A stretch of DNA of 64,000 nucleotides from an uncultured Eubacteriales bacterium (GTDB lineage Bacteria; Bacillota; Clostridia; Oscillospirales; Acutalibacteraceae). The notes beneath the pieces were generated by a model. The model worked only from the letters and a program-made list of their open reading frames with translations, ran no database searches and was not told the origin of the DNA. The DNA lies in assembly GCA_934456435.1 (NCBI GenBank), contig CAKSHH010000011.1:19085-83084 (forward strand), given 5' to 3'. Shown in pieces: positions 49,079 to 58,308 of this stretch (position 1 is the stretch's first letter; each line of letters opens with the position of its first letter). The position numbers and the translations under genes were made by a program.

Positions 49079-50038
49079 TTGCTTTTGAAAACTCAAAAAG
49101 CGCTTTTGATAGTAAATCCGTGCGCCGGACGTAACAACAAACGTCTTGCGCCTTTGGAAATTGTCAAAAAGTTTTCACAGCCCGAATGGGACACAGATAT
49201 CAGAACCACCCGCTGTCAGGGTGATGCCACAACGATCGTCCGTGAAATCGGCACGCAGTACGACGTTATTCTCTGCTGCGGCGGCGACGGAACGCTCAAT
49301 GAGGTGATTAACGGTCTCATGTGCCTTGATAGAAAGGTTCCCGTCGGCTACATTCCGTCAGGTTCCACCAACGACCTTGCCTCGACCCTCGGTATTCCGA
49401 CCGAGCTCGGAGCTTCCGCCGACCTCATCAGAAGCGGCAGGAAAAATTCCTACGACCTCGGCACGCTTGACGGCAAGTATTTTACATACATTGCCTCGTT
49501 CGGTGTTGCGACGGATCTTTCTTACAGCACTCCGCAAAAGCTGAAAAATATGTTCGGCCACGCCGCATATATGATAAACGGTTTTGTTATCCGTCTGATA
49601 CCGATGCTTCTCAACTTCAAGCCCGTGCACATGAAAATTGAGTATGACGACGGAGTGATTGAGGACGATTTCTATTTCGGATCGGTTTCAAACTCAACTT
49701 CGGTTGCCGGATTGTTCAAGTTCAAGGACGTCAAGCTCAATGACGGTTATCTCGAACTGTTTATGGTAAAAGGGCTTAAACGCAATGTGGACGCGCTTAA
49801 GATGCTGAAAAAGGCTATCGCACAGGATTATGACGGCGTGCAGATGATGATCGTTAAGACCAAGAAGGTGAAAATCACCTGCGATCAAGATGTTCCGTGG
49901 ACGCTTGACGGTGAATTTGGCGGCACGCACAGAGACTGCGAGCTTGAGGTTGTCCACAACGCCTTTGAAATTTTCTCCGACAACAACGAGCTGTTTGTTG
50001 ACAATAAAAGTGATATTAAAATAACCGATGCCGATTAA
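49079..50038 (+). CDS. Diacylglycerol/lipid kinase family protein
   Basis: About 319 residues starting at a TTG near 49079, five bases after AGAAAGG (GTG 49076 and TTG 49085 are alternatives). Motifs: LLIVNPCAGRNNK, CCGGDGTLNEVINGL (the GGDGT nucleotide site), GYIPSGSTNDLAST and the C-terminal DQDVPWTLDGEFGG. It matches the YegS/DgkB family, which phosphorylates diacylglycerol or related lipids in phosphatidate recycling. Confidence 0.9.
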   Translation: MLLKTQKALLIVNPCAGRNNKRLAPLEIVKKFSQPEWDTDIRTTRCQGDATTIVREIGTQYDVILCCGGDGTLNEVINGLMCLDRKVPVGYIPSGSTNDLASTLGIPTELGASADLIRSGRKNSYDLGTLDGKYFTYIASFGVATDLSYSTPQKLKNMFGHAAYMINGFVIRLIPMLLNFKPVHMKIEYDDGVIEDDFYFGSVSNSTSVAGLFKFKDVKLNDGYLELFMVKGLKRNVDALKMLKKAIAQDYDGVQMMIVKTKKVKITCDQDVPWTLDGEFGGTHRDCELEVVHNAFEIFSDNNELFVDNKSDIKITDAD

Positions 50039-50055
50039 CCGGCGTCGGTTTTGTA
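50028..50055 (+). terminator. Terminator after the lipid kinase gene
   Basis: ACCGATGCCG pairs with CGGCGTCGGT across an ATTAAC loop (one G-T pair) and is followed by TTTT. The stem includes the stop codon region. Confidence 0.7.
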
Positions 50056-50151
50056 ATTATAAAACTGTTTTTGATAGCTTCGATGTTAAATCGGAGCTGT
50101 TTTTTATTTCAACTAAAAGCGGGTCTTTTTTACTGAAAATTCAAAAGTACA

Positions 50152-50180
50152 TTGACAACCGACCGTTCGGTAGGTATAAT
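50152..50180 (+). promoter_or_regulatory. Second tetR promoter with operator
   Basis: TTGACA (50152-50157), 17 bases, TATAAT (50175-50180). The palindrome ACCGA-CCGT-TCGGT (50158-50171) fills the spacer, where a bound TetR dimer would block RNA polymerase. Confidence 0.85.
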
Positions 50181-50215
50181 ATAGATACAGCTTATTTTGA
50201 GGTGAAATATTATCT

Positions 50216-50824
50216 ATGGACAACAGAAGCACAAGACAAAAGATATTGGATGCGGCACTTGACCTGTTTTCAACACAGGGCTTTGAAGCAACCTCTGTTT
50301 CGCAGATTGCGGATAGGATTGGTATCCGCAAAGCGTCTATGTACAGCCATTTTGCAAGTAAGCAGGAAATTCTGGAAAGCTTAATGCAGGAGACTATGAA
50401 ACATTATGAGCGGCACACCATTTTTTTGGATAGCAGGATAGCTGATCAGGATTTGAATGTTAAATCAATTACAGAGATGATAGTCGGTCAGATTCGGTAT
50501 ATTATCCATGAGCCGCAGATTGTGAAAGGGCGAAAAATGCTGACTGTTGAGCAATTCCGCAATCCGATTCTTGCGGAATTACAAACAAAACAGAATTACA
50601 CCAATGTTATGATTTTTTTTTCAGGTCTGGTTAAGAAATTGATAGAGCACGGAAAACTCGCTGATAACGACCCTGAAATAATGGCAGCTCAGCTTTGTCT
50701 CCCGATTTCGGTGTGGATAAATCTCTGCGACCGTGAACCGGAGAGAGAAGACGAGGTGACAGAGCTGATAAGGCGGCACATAACACAGTTTTTCGAGATA
50801 TATGGTACAGAAGAAAAACAATAA
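50216..50824 (+). CDS. TetR/AcrR family transcriptional regulator (second copy)
   Basis: 202 residues with an N-terminal helix-turn-helix (ISQIADRIGIRKASMYSHFASKQ-like, about 25-50). It shares several C-terminal motifs with the regulator at 4787-5425 (TVEQFRNP, CDREPE), so the two are paralogues. It probably regulates itself and the isochorismatase-like gene 30 bases downstream. Confidence 0.9.
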   Translation: MDNRSTRQKILDAALDLFSTQGFEATSVSQIADRIGIRKASMYSHFASKQEILESLMQETMKHYERHTIFLDSRIADQDLNVKSITEMIVGQIRYIIHEPQIVKGRKMLTVEQFRNPILAELQTKQNYTNVMIFFSGLVKKLIEHGKLADNDPEIMAAQLCLPISVWINLCDREPEREDEVTELIRRHITQFFEIYGTEEKQ

Positions 50825-50854
50825 TTACAATGGAAATCAAGAAAGGAAAACATT

Positions 50855-51349
50855 ATGAAGAACAGCGCGTTGGTCGTGATCGACCTTCAAAATGATATTA
50901 CGAAAAATTACAGGGAAATTATTGAGCGCGTGAATCAGTCGATCGACTGGGCAGTCTCCAATGATTTATATATTATTTATATTCAGCACAACAACCTGTC
51001 CGCCGGGACAAGAACATTTAAGTCCGGCACACGCGGCGCGGAGTTGGTACCGGAATTGAAAGTTGTTTCAAACTATATTTTTACCAAAACGAAAAGTAAC
51101 GCTCTGACCAGTGAAGCGTTTTCCGCATTTATTCAGGAACACGGCATCACCGAATTTTTTGTTGCGGGAGCAGATGCCGCAGCCTGTATTAAATCCACCT
51201 GCTTCAATATGAGAAAATGCGGATATACCGTTCATGTACTGTCTGACTGTATCACCAGCTATGATAAAAAGAAGCTGCCGGAAATGCTTGCGTATTATGA
51301 AGATAAAGGTTGCTTTGTTCATAAGCTTTATGAAATTATACAGTCTTAA
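50855..51349 (+). CDS. Isochorismatase-like cysteine hydrolase
   Basis: 164 residues. N-terminal ALVVIDLQNDI carries the catalytic aspartate; KTKSNALTSEAF holds the lysine region; the nucleophile cysteine lies in GADAAACIKSTCFNMRKCGY. This triad defines the isochorismatase/nicotinamidase superfamily. Substrate not determinable. It follows the second TetR gene by 30 bases, so it is probably under that regulator. Confidence 0.88.
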   Translation: MKNSALVVIDLQNDITKNYREIIERVNQSIDWAVSNDLYIIYIQHNNLSAGTRTFKSGTRGAELVPELKVVSNYIFTKTKSNALTSEAFSAFIQEHGITEFFVAGADAAACIKSTCFNMRKCGYTVHVLSDCITSYDKKKLPEMLAYYEDKGCFVHKLYEIIQS

Positions 51350-51553
51350 CGCGGTATCGGAGGATAGGCTGATAAGATAACATAGAAAGGCTCGTAAGTG
51401 TCTCTAATAGAGTCATATATATAACAGCTTATCTGTGCATATATAGCGGCAAGCTAAACAAAAGAAAAAAAGTAATAAACCCCAAATAAACCCCAAAGGA
51501 GCAGAAGAAAAGCCTTGAAACCACGCAGCTACGTCGTTTCAAGGCTAAATCTT
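51350..51553. other. Intergenic stretch without a supported gene
   Basis: About 200 bases between the isochorismatase-like gene and the convergent tRNA-Leu. It includes short A-rich runs and repeated AAACCCCAAA units around 51478-51500. No gene or clear hairpin was seen. Confidence 0.4.
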
Positions 51554-51637
51554 TGGTGCGAGAGACGGGACTTGAACCCGTACGGGATTACCACACGCCC
51601 CTCAAACGTGCGCGTCTGCCGATTCCGCCACTCTCGC
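51554..51637 (-). tRNA. tRNA-Leu (anticodon GAG)
   Basis: 84 bases with encoded CCA. Acceptor GCGAGAG pairs with CTCTCGC, discriminator A. The anticodon arm CACGT-TTGAGGG-GCGTG gives GAG, and there is a class II variable arm and a T arm GGGTTCAAGTCCC. Its D-arm pattern GTGGCGGAATCGGCAGAC is a useful host comparison for the phage suppressor tRNA. Confidence 0.96.
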
Positions 51638-51670
51638 ATTCACTTGCAGTTCCCTTACGGAACGTTTGAT

Positions 51671-51699
51671 ATTATATCAGATACGCAGTCGTTTGTCAA
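51671..51699 (-). promoter_or_regulatory. tRNA-Leu promoter
   Basis: TTGACA (51699-51694), 17 bases, TATAAT (51676-51671) on the minus strand, 34 bases before the tRNA 5' end. Confidence 0.85.
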
Positions 51700-51745
51700 C
51701 TGTTTTTAAGATATTTTTCAGGGTTTTTCAAAATTATTTTTAAAA

Positions 51746-51775
51746 ACTTCCGACAGCGATTATGCCGTCGGAAGT
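51746..51775 (-). terminator. Terminator after the sugar isomerase gene
   Basis: ACTTCCGAC (51746-51754) pairs with GTCGGAAGT (51767-51775). On the minus strand it lies four bases past the stop and is followed by TTTTTAAAAATAATTTT. Confidence 0.85.
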
Positions 51776-51779
51776 GATT

Positions 51780-52640
51780 TTATTTTGCTGCCAAGAACAG
51801 GTTTCTGAACCTGACGGCGCTGTCATAAGCCGCGCGAACAAACTGTTCTATGCTCATTCCGAGATACTTGTCATTCGAGTGGCTGCCGCACCTGCCCTTT
51901 GAATCAACCTCAAGTGTCAGACTGCCGTCAAAGCCGCACTTGTTCAGCCTCCTTGCAATTCCCTCCCAGTCGGCATTGCCGTCAAACGGAAGCAAATGAT
52001 AATCGTCAAGGAAATTCGGGTGTTCCGGATCCGTCATTCCGCGGTTATCGTCGAGGTGGGTCGATATGAGATACTTGCCATACTTTCCGAGCATATCCGA
52101 TCCGCCGTTGTAGCAGAGCTCATGACCCGAATCATAAGTAAAGCCGACGTTTTCAAGCTCGCCGTATTTATCAAGGAGAGCCTTTAGATAGCACTCGCCC
52201 TCTGTGTTCTCAAAGCCGATCTTTACGCCCCTTTTAACCGCATAGTCAATCACATTGCCTATGCTCTCCAGTCCAAGCTCGGTCGGGGTATGATTATCCA
52301 TTCCGATTATCGCGTGCATGACGACGATCGGCACATCGAGATTATGACAGTTATCAATGGAGTTTTTCAGCTCCTGCTCCATGATCTTCGCAAGCTCGCC
52401 GCTCTCGTCGTGCCACATATCGTCCATTGCGTAAAACGGAGCATGAATGGAATGAAAGCCTATTCCGATTTTCGCCGCCTTTTCGGCGACCGCTTCATCG
52501 TCCGAGGCACGCTGGTTTTTATTTTCACAGTAAAAGAACTGGTCGAAGCCGACCGACTTCATTATTTCTATCTGCTCAACGGCAGGAATCTCGTCAAAAT
52601 CAAGTCCGGTTCCCAGGCAAAGCAACGGCTTATCACTCAT
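51780..52640 (-). CDS. Sugar phosphate isomerase/epimerase (AP endonuclease family 2 fold)
   Basis: 286 residues from the ATG at 52640 after AGGAG; the upstream frame start at 52676 lacks support. The TIM-barrel metal ligands are visible in IGFENTEGECYL, TYDSGHELCY, STHLDDNRG and SLTLEVDSKG. It starts one base after the rhamnosidase stop, so the two are co-transcribed. It probably converts the released sugar or a derivative. Confidence 0.85.
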   Translation of the reverse strand: MSDKPLLCLGTGLDFDEIPAVEQIEIMKSVGFDQFFYCENKNQRASDDEAVAEKAAKIGIGFHSIHAPFYAMDDMWHDESGELAKIMEQELKNSIDNCHNLDVPIVVMHAIIGMDNHTPTELGLESIGNVIDYAVKRGVKIGFENTEGECYLKALLDKYGELENVGFTYDSGHELCYNGGSDMLGKYGKYLISTHLDDNRGMTDPEHPNFLDDYHLLPFDGNADWEGIARRLNKCGFDGSLTLEVDSKGRCGSHSNDKYLGMSIEQFVRAAYDSAVRFRNLFLAAK

Positions 52641-52641
52641 A

Positions 52642-55095
52642 TTATTTCTCCTCAAAAACATACTCACCGGGAGCAAGTCGGATTACGGCACAGCCGTTTT
52701 TGTTTTCGTAATCTTCAAAGCTGTGCTCAACGCCGTTCACCGTGAGCCTTTCGCCCAGGATCGGCAGTCTCAGCTCAGCCGTGACGGGAACAACACATCT
52801 GTAAGTAAAGCCGTTTTCGTTGTGCCATTCGCTCTCGATAAGACCCGCTGCGGATTTATAGCTCGCCTTTGCGTAAGTCATATTCTTCTGTCCGTCGGGA
52901 AGTTCCTCGGCGGTTCTTCTGTCAATTCTGGGCTGAAGAATAACCGTTTCAAATCCCGGTGTGCCCGGCTCGATACCTGCCATATAGCGGTACATCCACT
53001 CAACAACGGAGCCGTAAGCATAGTGGTTAAACGAATTCATACCCACATCGCCGAAGCCGTTTTCCTTGGTGTAGGAGTTCCAGCGCTCCCATATCGTCGT
53101 CGCGCCCTGGTCAATGCTGTAAAGCCATGACGGCTCATTGCGCTGCATCAAAAGCGTGTACGCCATACCGTCCTTGCCGTACTTTGAAAGAACGGGGCAA
53201 AGGTTATATGTGCCGAGAAATCCGGTTGAAAGTCTGTTGCCATTTGCCTTTATCTGCTCGACAAGCTCGTCGGCAAGTACCTTTGCATAGTCCGCGTCAA
53301 CAAGATCAAAGGCAAGTGCAAGAATCTTGTCGGTCTGCGTCTGTCCGATAAGCTTTCCGTCCTTCATAAAGTGATCGGCAAAGTATTCATAAGCCTGCTT
53401 TCTGAGTTCGGCATAGTGCTCGGCTCTGTCGGATTTTTCGAGAGCTTTGCTCATCTTTATCATAAGGTCAAGGTCATAGATAAAATAAGCCGATGAAACA
53501 TATTTCTTGTCGCATTGGTCATAAGCAAGCCAGTCGCCGAACCGCGCATTCGGACCTGCCATACCGAATTTTACAATGAGCTGAGCAATGTATTTCTCCA
53601 TTGATTCATAATGCGTCTCAAGAAGCTCAATATCATTATACATAACATACATGTTATAAGGCACGATTATGCCTGCATCTGTCCACGCCGCTTCATTCTC
53701 GGCGGTACAGCATCCGGTTCTCGGAATAACCTCCGAGTATGCACCCTCGTCGCTCTGCGCGTCACGGGCATCCTGCATCCATTTGCGGAAGAAATCCCTG
53801 ACATCCGCATTGTATGCGGCGGTGGTGCTGAACGCCTGCGCGTCTCCTGTCCAACCGTAACGCTCATCACGCTGAGGGCAGTCCGTCGGCACGCTCAGAT
53901 AGTTACTGCGTTGACCCCAAAGAGTATTTGAAATAAGCTTGTTGACAAGCTCATCGGAGGTTTCAAGCGTTCCTATTTCTTTCGTAACAGAACCGACAAC
54001 CTCGGAAATAAAATCAAGTATTTCAATATCCTTCGTCGAGCTTATCTGAACATAACGATAGCCGTAAAAAGTAAATGAAGGCCTGTAAACCTCCTCATTC
54101 TTACCGCTGAGTACATATGTTTCCTTCGCAAGCGCGGTTCTGAAATTGATGGTGTAAAGCGATCCTTTTGCACCGTCATTTCCTCTTGAAATTTCACCGC
54201 TGTCGTTCAAAAACTCTGCATAGTGAACATTAACAAATGTTCCTCTTTCGCCTTTAAGGGTCAGCTTAGCCCAGCCGACCATTTCCTGACCGAGATCAAT
54301 GATAAGCTTTTGACCCTTTTTGAGCGTCAGAGGAAAAGATTTGGGATTGTCGCAGATATTTATCTCGCCGTAATATGAGCCGTTATAATTAACACCGTCA
54401 TAAACCGTGAGAGTTTTTGCTCTCAGACTTAATTCATCACGAACTTGAACCTTAGGACCGATAAAAGGAGTCAACGCACCGTCGAAATAATCACAAACCG
54501 TCGCCTTGCGAACATTTTTCGGCACAAATCCTACCGTTGAAATCTCATCATAACCGTTCTCTGTTGCATCACAGTATTCTCCGTCCCAGATATCAGCCAA
54601 GCGAACCGGTCCGCCGACCGTTGCGTCCCAGTTTTCGTCTGTTACAAGAATTGATTTGCCGCCATGCACAATATTTGCAATGAAAGCGGGTGGGTTTGCA
54701 CCGTATGTACTCTGAACAATTCTGCCTGAATACCAGCCCGTTGATACCACTGCAAGGATTCGATTCTTTCCCTCATGAATATACTTTGAAACATCATAGA
54801 CGTAGTAAAGGACACGTTTGTGATAATTTGTCCAGCCAGGTTTCATCTCGTCATTGCCGACGCGCTTGCCGTTAATGTAGATATCAACAATACCGAGAGC
54901 CGAAAAAATCAACTCGGTTTTCTCGTCGCTTACGATATCAAAATCACTCCAAAACATCGGTAATCCGTTATTATCGACAATTTCGCAATGCTGATTAACA
55001 TAAGGCACTCTACTGCCCCACGGATTTTTTGAAGCATCAAAATAGTTTCGAAATTCTGTATAAATAAACTTTGCGTTATTCCATATTTTTTCCAT
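52642..55095 (-). CDS. Alpha-L-rhamnosidase, GH78 family
   Basis: 817 residues from the ATG at 55095, five bases after AGGAGG. The order is N-terminal beta domain (FSALGIVDIYINGKRVG), a concanavalin-like domain, and the catalytic (alpha/alpha)6 barrel with the GH78 motif PTDCPQRDERYGWTGDAQA and later NEAAWTDAGI and LSTGFLGTYNL. No signal peptide, so it works in the cytoplasm on imported rhamnosides. Operon with the sugar isomerase. Confidence 0.93.
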   Translation of the reverse strand: MEKIWNNAKFIYTEFRNYFDASKNPWGSRVPYVNQHCEIVDNNGLPMFWSDFDIVSDEKTELIFSALGIVDIYINGKRVGNDEMKPGWTNYHKRVLYYVYDVSKYIHEGKNRILAVVSTGWYSGRIVQSTYGANPPAFIANIVHGGKSILVTDENWDATVGGPVRLADIWDGEYCDATENGYDEISTVGFVPKNVRKATVCDYFDGALTPFIGPKVQVRDELSLRAKTLTVYDGVNYNGSYYGEINICDNPKSFPLTLKKGQKLIIDLGQEMVGWAKLTLKGERGTFVNVHYAEFLNDSGEISRGNDGAKGSLYTINFRTALAKETYVLSGKNEEVYRPSFTFYGYRYVQISSTKDIEILDFISEVVGSVTKEIGTLETSDELVNKLISNTLWGQRSNYLSVPTDCPQRDERYGWTGDAQAFSTTAAYNADVRDFFRKWMQDARDAQSDEGAYSEVIPRTGCCTAENEAAWTDAGIIVPYNMYVMYNDIELLETHYESMEKYIAQLIVKFGMAGPNARFGDWLAYDQCDKKYVSSAYFIYDLDLMIKMSKALEKSDRAEHYAELRKQAYEYFADHFMKDGKLIGQTQTDKILALAFDLVDADYAKVLADELVEQIKANGNRLSTGFLGTYNLCPVLSKYGKDGMAYTLLMQRNEPSWLYSIDQGATTIWERWNSYTKENGFGDVGMNSFNHYAYGSVVEWMYRYMAGIEPGTPGFETVILQPRIDRRTAEELPDGQKNMTYAKASYKSAAGLIESEWHNENGFTYRCVVPVTAELRLPILGERLTVNGVEHSFEDYENKNGCAVIRLAPGEYVFEEK

Positions 55096-55168
55096 GTTGT
55101 CCTCCTGTAAAAAGGACAGAAACGAAAGCCTTTATTATGCTCTTGTTTCTGTCCTTTAATGCCTTTAA

Positions 55169-56686
55169 TTATTTTGTAAGGAAATACCAAACTATGTCGA
55201 TAACCTTAAAGTCCTTGAGAACCTTGACAAGGAACTTGACTATCGTATCGGCAAGCAGGGTAGTAACTCCGCCGAGATCGACAAAACGGTTTGTCTCCGC
55301 CTCGGGTGCGCCGTCATATTCAAGGGTAAACGGCTGAGTATAGATAACTCCGCCCTCTCCTACGATTTCGGCTCTGACATATGAGCCGATCTCATCTGAA
55401 TAATCATCAAGGTCAATCGTGTTGCCGGTTGCAATTATCTTGCCGTCGGCAATCCAATGCACCATATATGCGTCCTGAGTGCTGATTGTGATGGTATCCT
55501 CGTCGTCGTCAACAGAAACAGCCTTAACCTTTGGCGTAACCGCGTCCTGGTCAAAAGCAAAGATGGTGCGCTGTTTGCCTGCATTCTCTTCTTCAATGAT
55601 CTTGCTGTATGTTTCGGCAAAGCTGTCAGCCAGCTCAAGGCCGACACCTGCGGCTTTCAACTCCTGAGACCACGCCTGAAGCTCAACCTTGCTGCCCATA
55701 TAGTAGCTTGCCGAGAAGAACGCGCCGTCTTTCATTGCCGTTTTCAGTTCGGGGACAGTCTTTTCGGGCATACACATAAGGGTATAGCCTGAATTGATTA
55801 TTCCGACGTTATGCGAATCCGAGGTCGCAAGTCCGAAAACATTTCTGCCTGTCGGAACAACCTTTTGAAGCAGAAGATCCCAAAGCTTTCTGTCATAACG
55901 GGTTCTCGAATCGCCCTTGCTGTTCACGTCGATGCCGAGGCAAGCCGGGTACTTTTCAAGAATATTCGCAAACTTGTTGACAATGTAATTGAACTTGACA
56001 TTGTCCATATTATAAGCCTCGTCGTAGTTTGCAACGTTTCTGGCTCCGCTGTACTCACCCGGATGGTTGATAACGCAAAGTCCGCCGAGCTTATCAATAT
56101 TCTTGATCGGAGTTTCATAGTCACTTGTGCCGCCGATTGTGTCGTTGCCGTAGTTTACAAACCACGAGCAAACATGGGCATTGTTGAACGAGGTCGGGTT
56201 CTGCTCATTGCCGAACGGAACTCTGAGCATGGAGTTCTGAGCATTTCCGTTTGCGTCGTACTCGGTATAATAGTTGCCGTCATAGGTGTAGCTCTTGCCG
56301 TCGGTGGTCTCACCCTTGGAGGAGAGTGCCTTGATCGGAAGATTTCCCTTTCTGACTGTCATTGCGATTTTAACCGCCTTGTTCGTTGACGGATCGTCCC
56401 AGCCGTAATCGGTGGTGCCGTGATCCGTAACGGCAAGTATATCAAAGTTGTGGTCGTAATGCTCCTCGATGGTTTCCTGCTTGGTCGAAGCGCCGTCAGT
56501 TGCGGTCGTGTGGCTGTGGAGGTCGGTCTTGTACTGCTTGTATGTACTCCAGTCCACATTGGCATAGGTGCTGTTTATTTTGTAGTCAATGTCCTTGTCC
56601 GCCGCAAATGAGCCGAGCACCGTACATGAAGTAACGAGAGCCGCCGACATTACGATTGAAACCGCTTTTTTAAACTTAGTGTTCAT
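55169..56686 (-). CDS. Secreted PHP-domain protein
   Basis: 505 residues from the ATG at 56686 after GGAGGT. Residues 1-30 are a signal peptide (KKAVSIVMSAALVTSCTVLGSFAA). The PHP metal centre is visible: DLHSHTTATDG, ILAVTDHGTTDYG, VINHPGEYSG and ATSDSHNVG. A C-terminal beta domain is followed by a hydrophobic/amphipathic tail (FLVKVLKDFKVIDIVWYFL). PHP enzymes are phosphoesterases; secretion and the tail are unusual. It lies 15 bases after the lipase-like gene. Confidence 0.85.
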   Translation of the reverse strand: MNTKFKKAVSIVMSAALVTSCTVLGSFAADKDIDYKINSTYANVDWSTYKQYKTDLHSHTTATDGASTKQETIEEHYDHNFDILAVTDHGTTDYGWDDPSTNKAVKIAMTVRKGNLPIKALSSKGETTDGKSYTYDGNYYTEYDANGNAQNSMLRVPFGNEQNPTSFNNAHVCSWFVNYGNDTIGGTSDYETPIKNIDKLGGLCVINHPGEYSGARNVANYDEAYNMDNVKFNYIVNKFANILEKYPACLGIDVNSKGDSRTRYDRKLWDLLLQKVVPTGRNVFGLATSDSHNVGIINSGYTLMCMPEKTVPELKTAMKDGAFFSASYYMGSKVELQAWSQELKAAGVGLELADSFAETYSKIIEEENAGKQRTIFAFDQDAVTPKVKAVSVDDDEDTITISTQDAYMVHWIADGKIIATGNTIDLDDYSDEIGSYVRAEIVGEGGVIYTQPFTLEYDGAPEAETNRFVDLGGVTTLLADTIVKFLVKVLKDFKVIDIVWYFLTK

Positions 56687-56701
56687 ATTGACCTCCATAC
56701 T

Positions 56702-58198
56702 TTATTTATTGTTTATTTTGTTTGCTATTTCTTCAACAACCGCTTTCACGTCAACGTCCGTGTCCTGCGTGTTGCTGTTCTCTTCGGTCAGAGGAACAAG
56801 CGTCTTGTCCTCCTGATTATTATAAAGGAACTGAGGATATCCGTCAACACCGAAAACATCGGGCTGAGTCTTTGACTGTGCAAGCTTCCAGGTGAACGCG
56901 TAGTAGCCTGCCGTGTACCATGTGTGCATCATATCCTTGATGAACCATGTATATTCCGGATACATACAGGTCGATGCGTCTATCACGTTGTCACAGGAGA
57001 GATGACTGTGGCCGTCAGCGATGCTCTGCGTGTAGCCGTCACCGAGCGTTGTGCCGAAATCGGCACAGGTGGCTCCGAGTGAGGTTCTCGCCGTATCAAT
57101 AAGAAAATCGCTCTGATACAGGTCGTTTGAAGTGGCAGGCACAGCCGCCTTGCCGTAATTGGAAATGATTGCAAGCTTCATTCCCTTTGCCATTGCGCCG
57201 TCAAGAATCTCCTTCGTGTGAGCCATAACGCCGTAATGGTAAGCGTCAATCTTCTTTATTATAGCGGCATTTTCCGTTTCGTCGAGCATATAAGCCTTTG
57301 CTTCCTCATAGTATTCGTTCGGCACGAAAGTCCATATACCCGTGAGATTCCCCAAAAGGTCTCTCAGACAGTTTTCATAGATTATGTCCTTGCCCTTTGT
57401 GAACACCGTGTCAAGTTCGCCGCAGACAGGGTTGAAAACAAATCCTGCGAATGTCTTGTAAAGACAGCGATAGAACACCGTCAGAGGGTCGCTGCCCTCA
57501 ATGAAATTGCCGACGTAATCAACGACCGATTTCGACTTTATGTTTATGTCGCCCGTGAAAAGTCCGCCGATAAGGTTTATTCCGTTGAACGCCGAGGACT
57601 GCATGATAACTGTATCAACGCTGTCACAGCCGTATTCCTTTAAATACGTCATAACTACCGCGCCGCCCATGCTCTCACCCTTGAGAACAACCTTGTCGTG
57701 ACGGGTGAGCTCCTTGGTCTTTTCAATATAATCATTAAGCTCCGCCGCAATTTCAAAAACGTCCTCGCGCCAATCGTAATTGAAACGGTTATCACAGCGG
57801 TAGCCGTGCTTCGCTTTCGGGTCAACTCTGAATTTGATGTCAACGCTCTCGTTGAGGGGATCGCCGTTGTCGTCGCAGGCGGCGTCTTTGAGCATACCGT
57901 TGAATGCACCGCAAAGCGAGCCCGCAAAGGTCTCATAATCGCCCGTCATCCTCAGCAGGATTGTCGGCACGATAAGCTTTGCCGCCGCGGTCAGTATCGC
58001 CGATTTTTCCGGCATAAAGACATTGTACTGCTCATCCGTTCCGGGATTGGCAACCAAATCCGTTGTCGCAAAGCCGGTAACAAACACAACCGGAGTTATT
58101 CCGCAGCCGCATTTGTCGGCAGCATAAGAAGAAAAAGCCGCCGCGCTGACGGAAAAAGCCATTATAAATGCCAGCACGACCGAAAAAACTTTTTTCAT
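56702..58198 (-). CDS. Secreted alpha/beta hydrolase (LCAT/lipase-like)
   Basis: 498 residues with an N-terminal signal peptide (KKVFSVVLAFIMAFSVSAAAFSSYA). The nucleophile elbow is GESMGGAVVMTYL near residue 173, after FNYDWREDVFEIAAEL. A likely catalytic histidine is in DGHSHLSCDN. It resembles lecithin:cholesterol acyltransferase-like lipases. It is in an operon with the PHP gene and is related in kind to the lipase at 62075-63358. Confidence 0.8.
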   Translation of the reverse strand: MKKVFSVVLAFIMAFSVSAAAFSSYAADKCGCGITPVVFVTGFATTDLVANPGTDEQYNVFMPEKSAILTAAAKLIVPTILLRMTGDYETFAGSLCGAFNGMLKDAACDDNGDPLNESVDIKFRVDPKAKHGYRCDNRFNYDWREDVFEIAAELNDYIEKTKELTRHDKVVLKGESMGGAVVMTYLKEYGCDSVDTVIMQSSAFNGINLIGGLFTGDINIKSKSVVDYVGNFIEGSDPLTVFYRCLYKTFAGFVFNPVCGELDTVFTKGKDIIYENCLRDLLGNLTGIWTFVPNEYYEEAKAYMLDETENAAIIKKIDAYHYGVMAHTKEILDGAMAKGMKLAIISNYGKAAVPATSNDLYQSDFLIDTARTSLGATCADFGTTLGDGYTQSIADGHSHLSCDNVIDASTCMYPEYTWFIKDMMHTWYTAGYYAFTWKLAQSKTQPDVFGVDGYPQFLYNNQEDKTLVPLTEENSNTQDTDVDVKAVVEEIANKINNK

Positions 58199-58308
58199 AT
58201 ATGTCCTCCTCTCGGATCACTTTCTTTCAGTATTATATCATAACAAAATTCCAATATCAATTCTTATTTTATTGAATTTGTCATAGATATTTATACGGAG
58301 TGGTGCAA

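Noticed and set aside
50028..50215. A peptide frame (50028-50384) across the second tetR promoter
   Set aside because: It runs through a terminator, a promoter and an operator, and is out of frame with the regulator.
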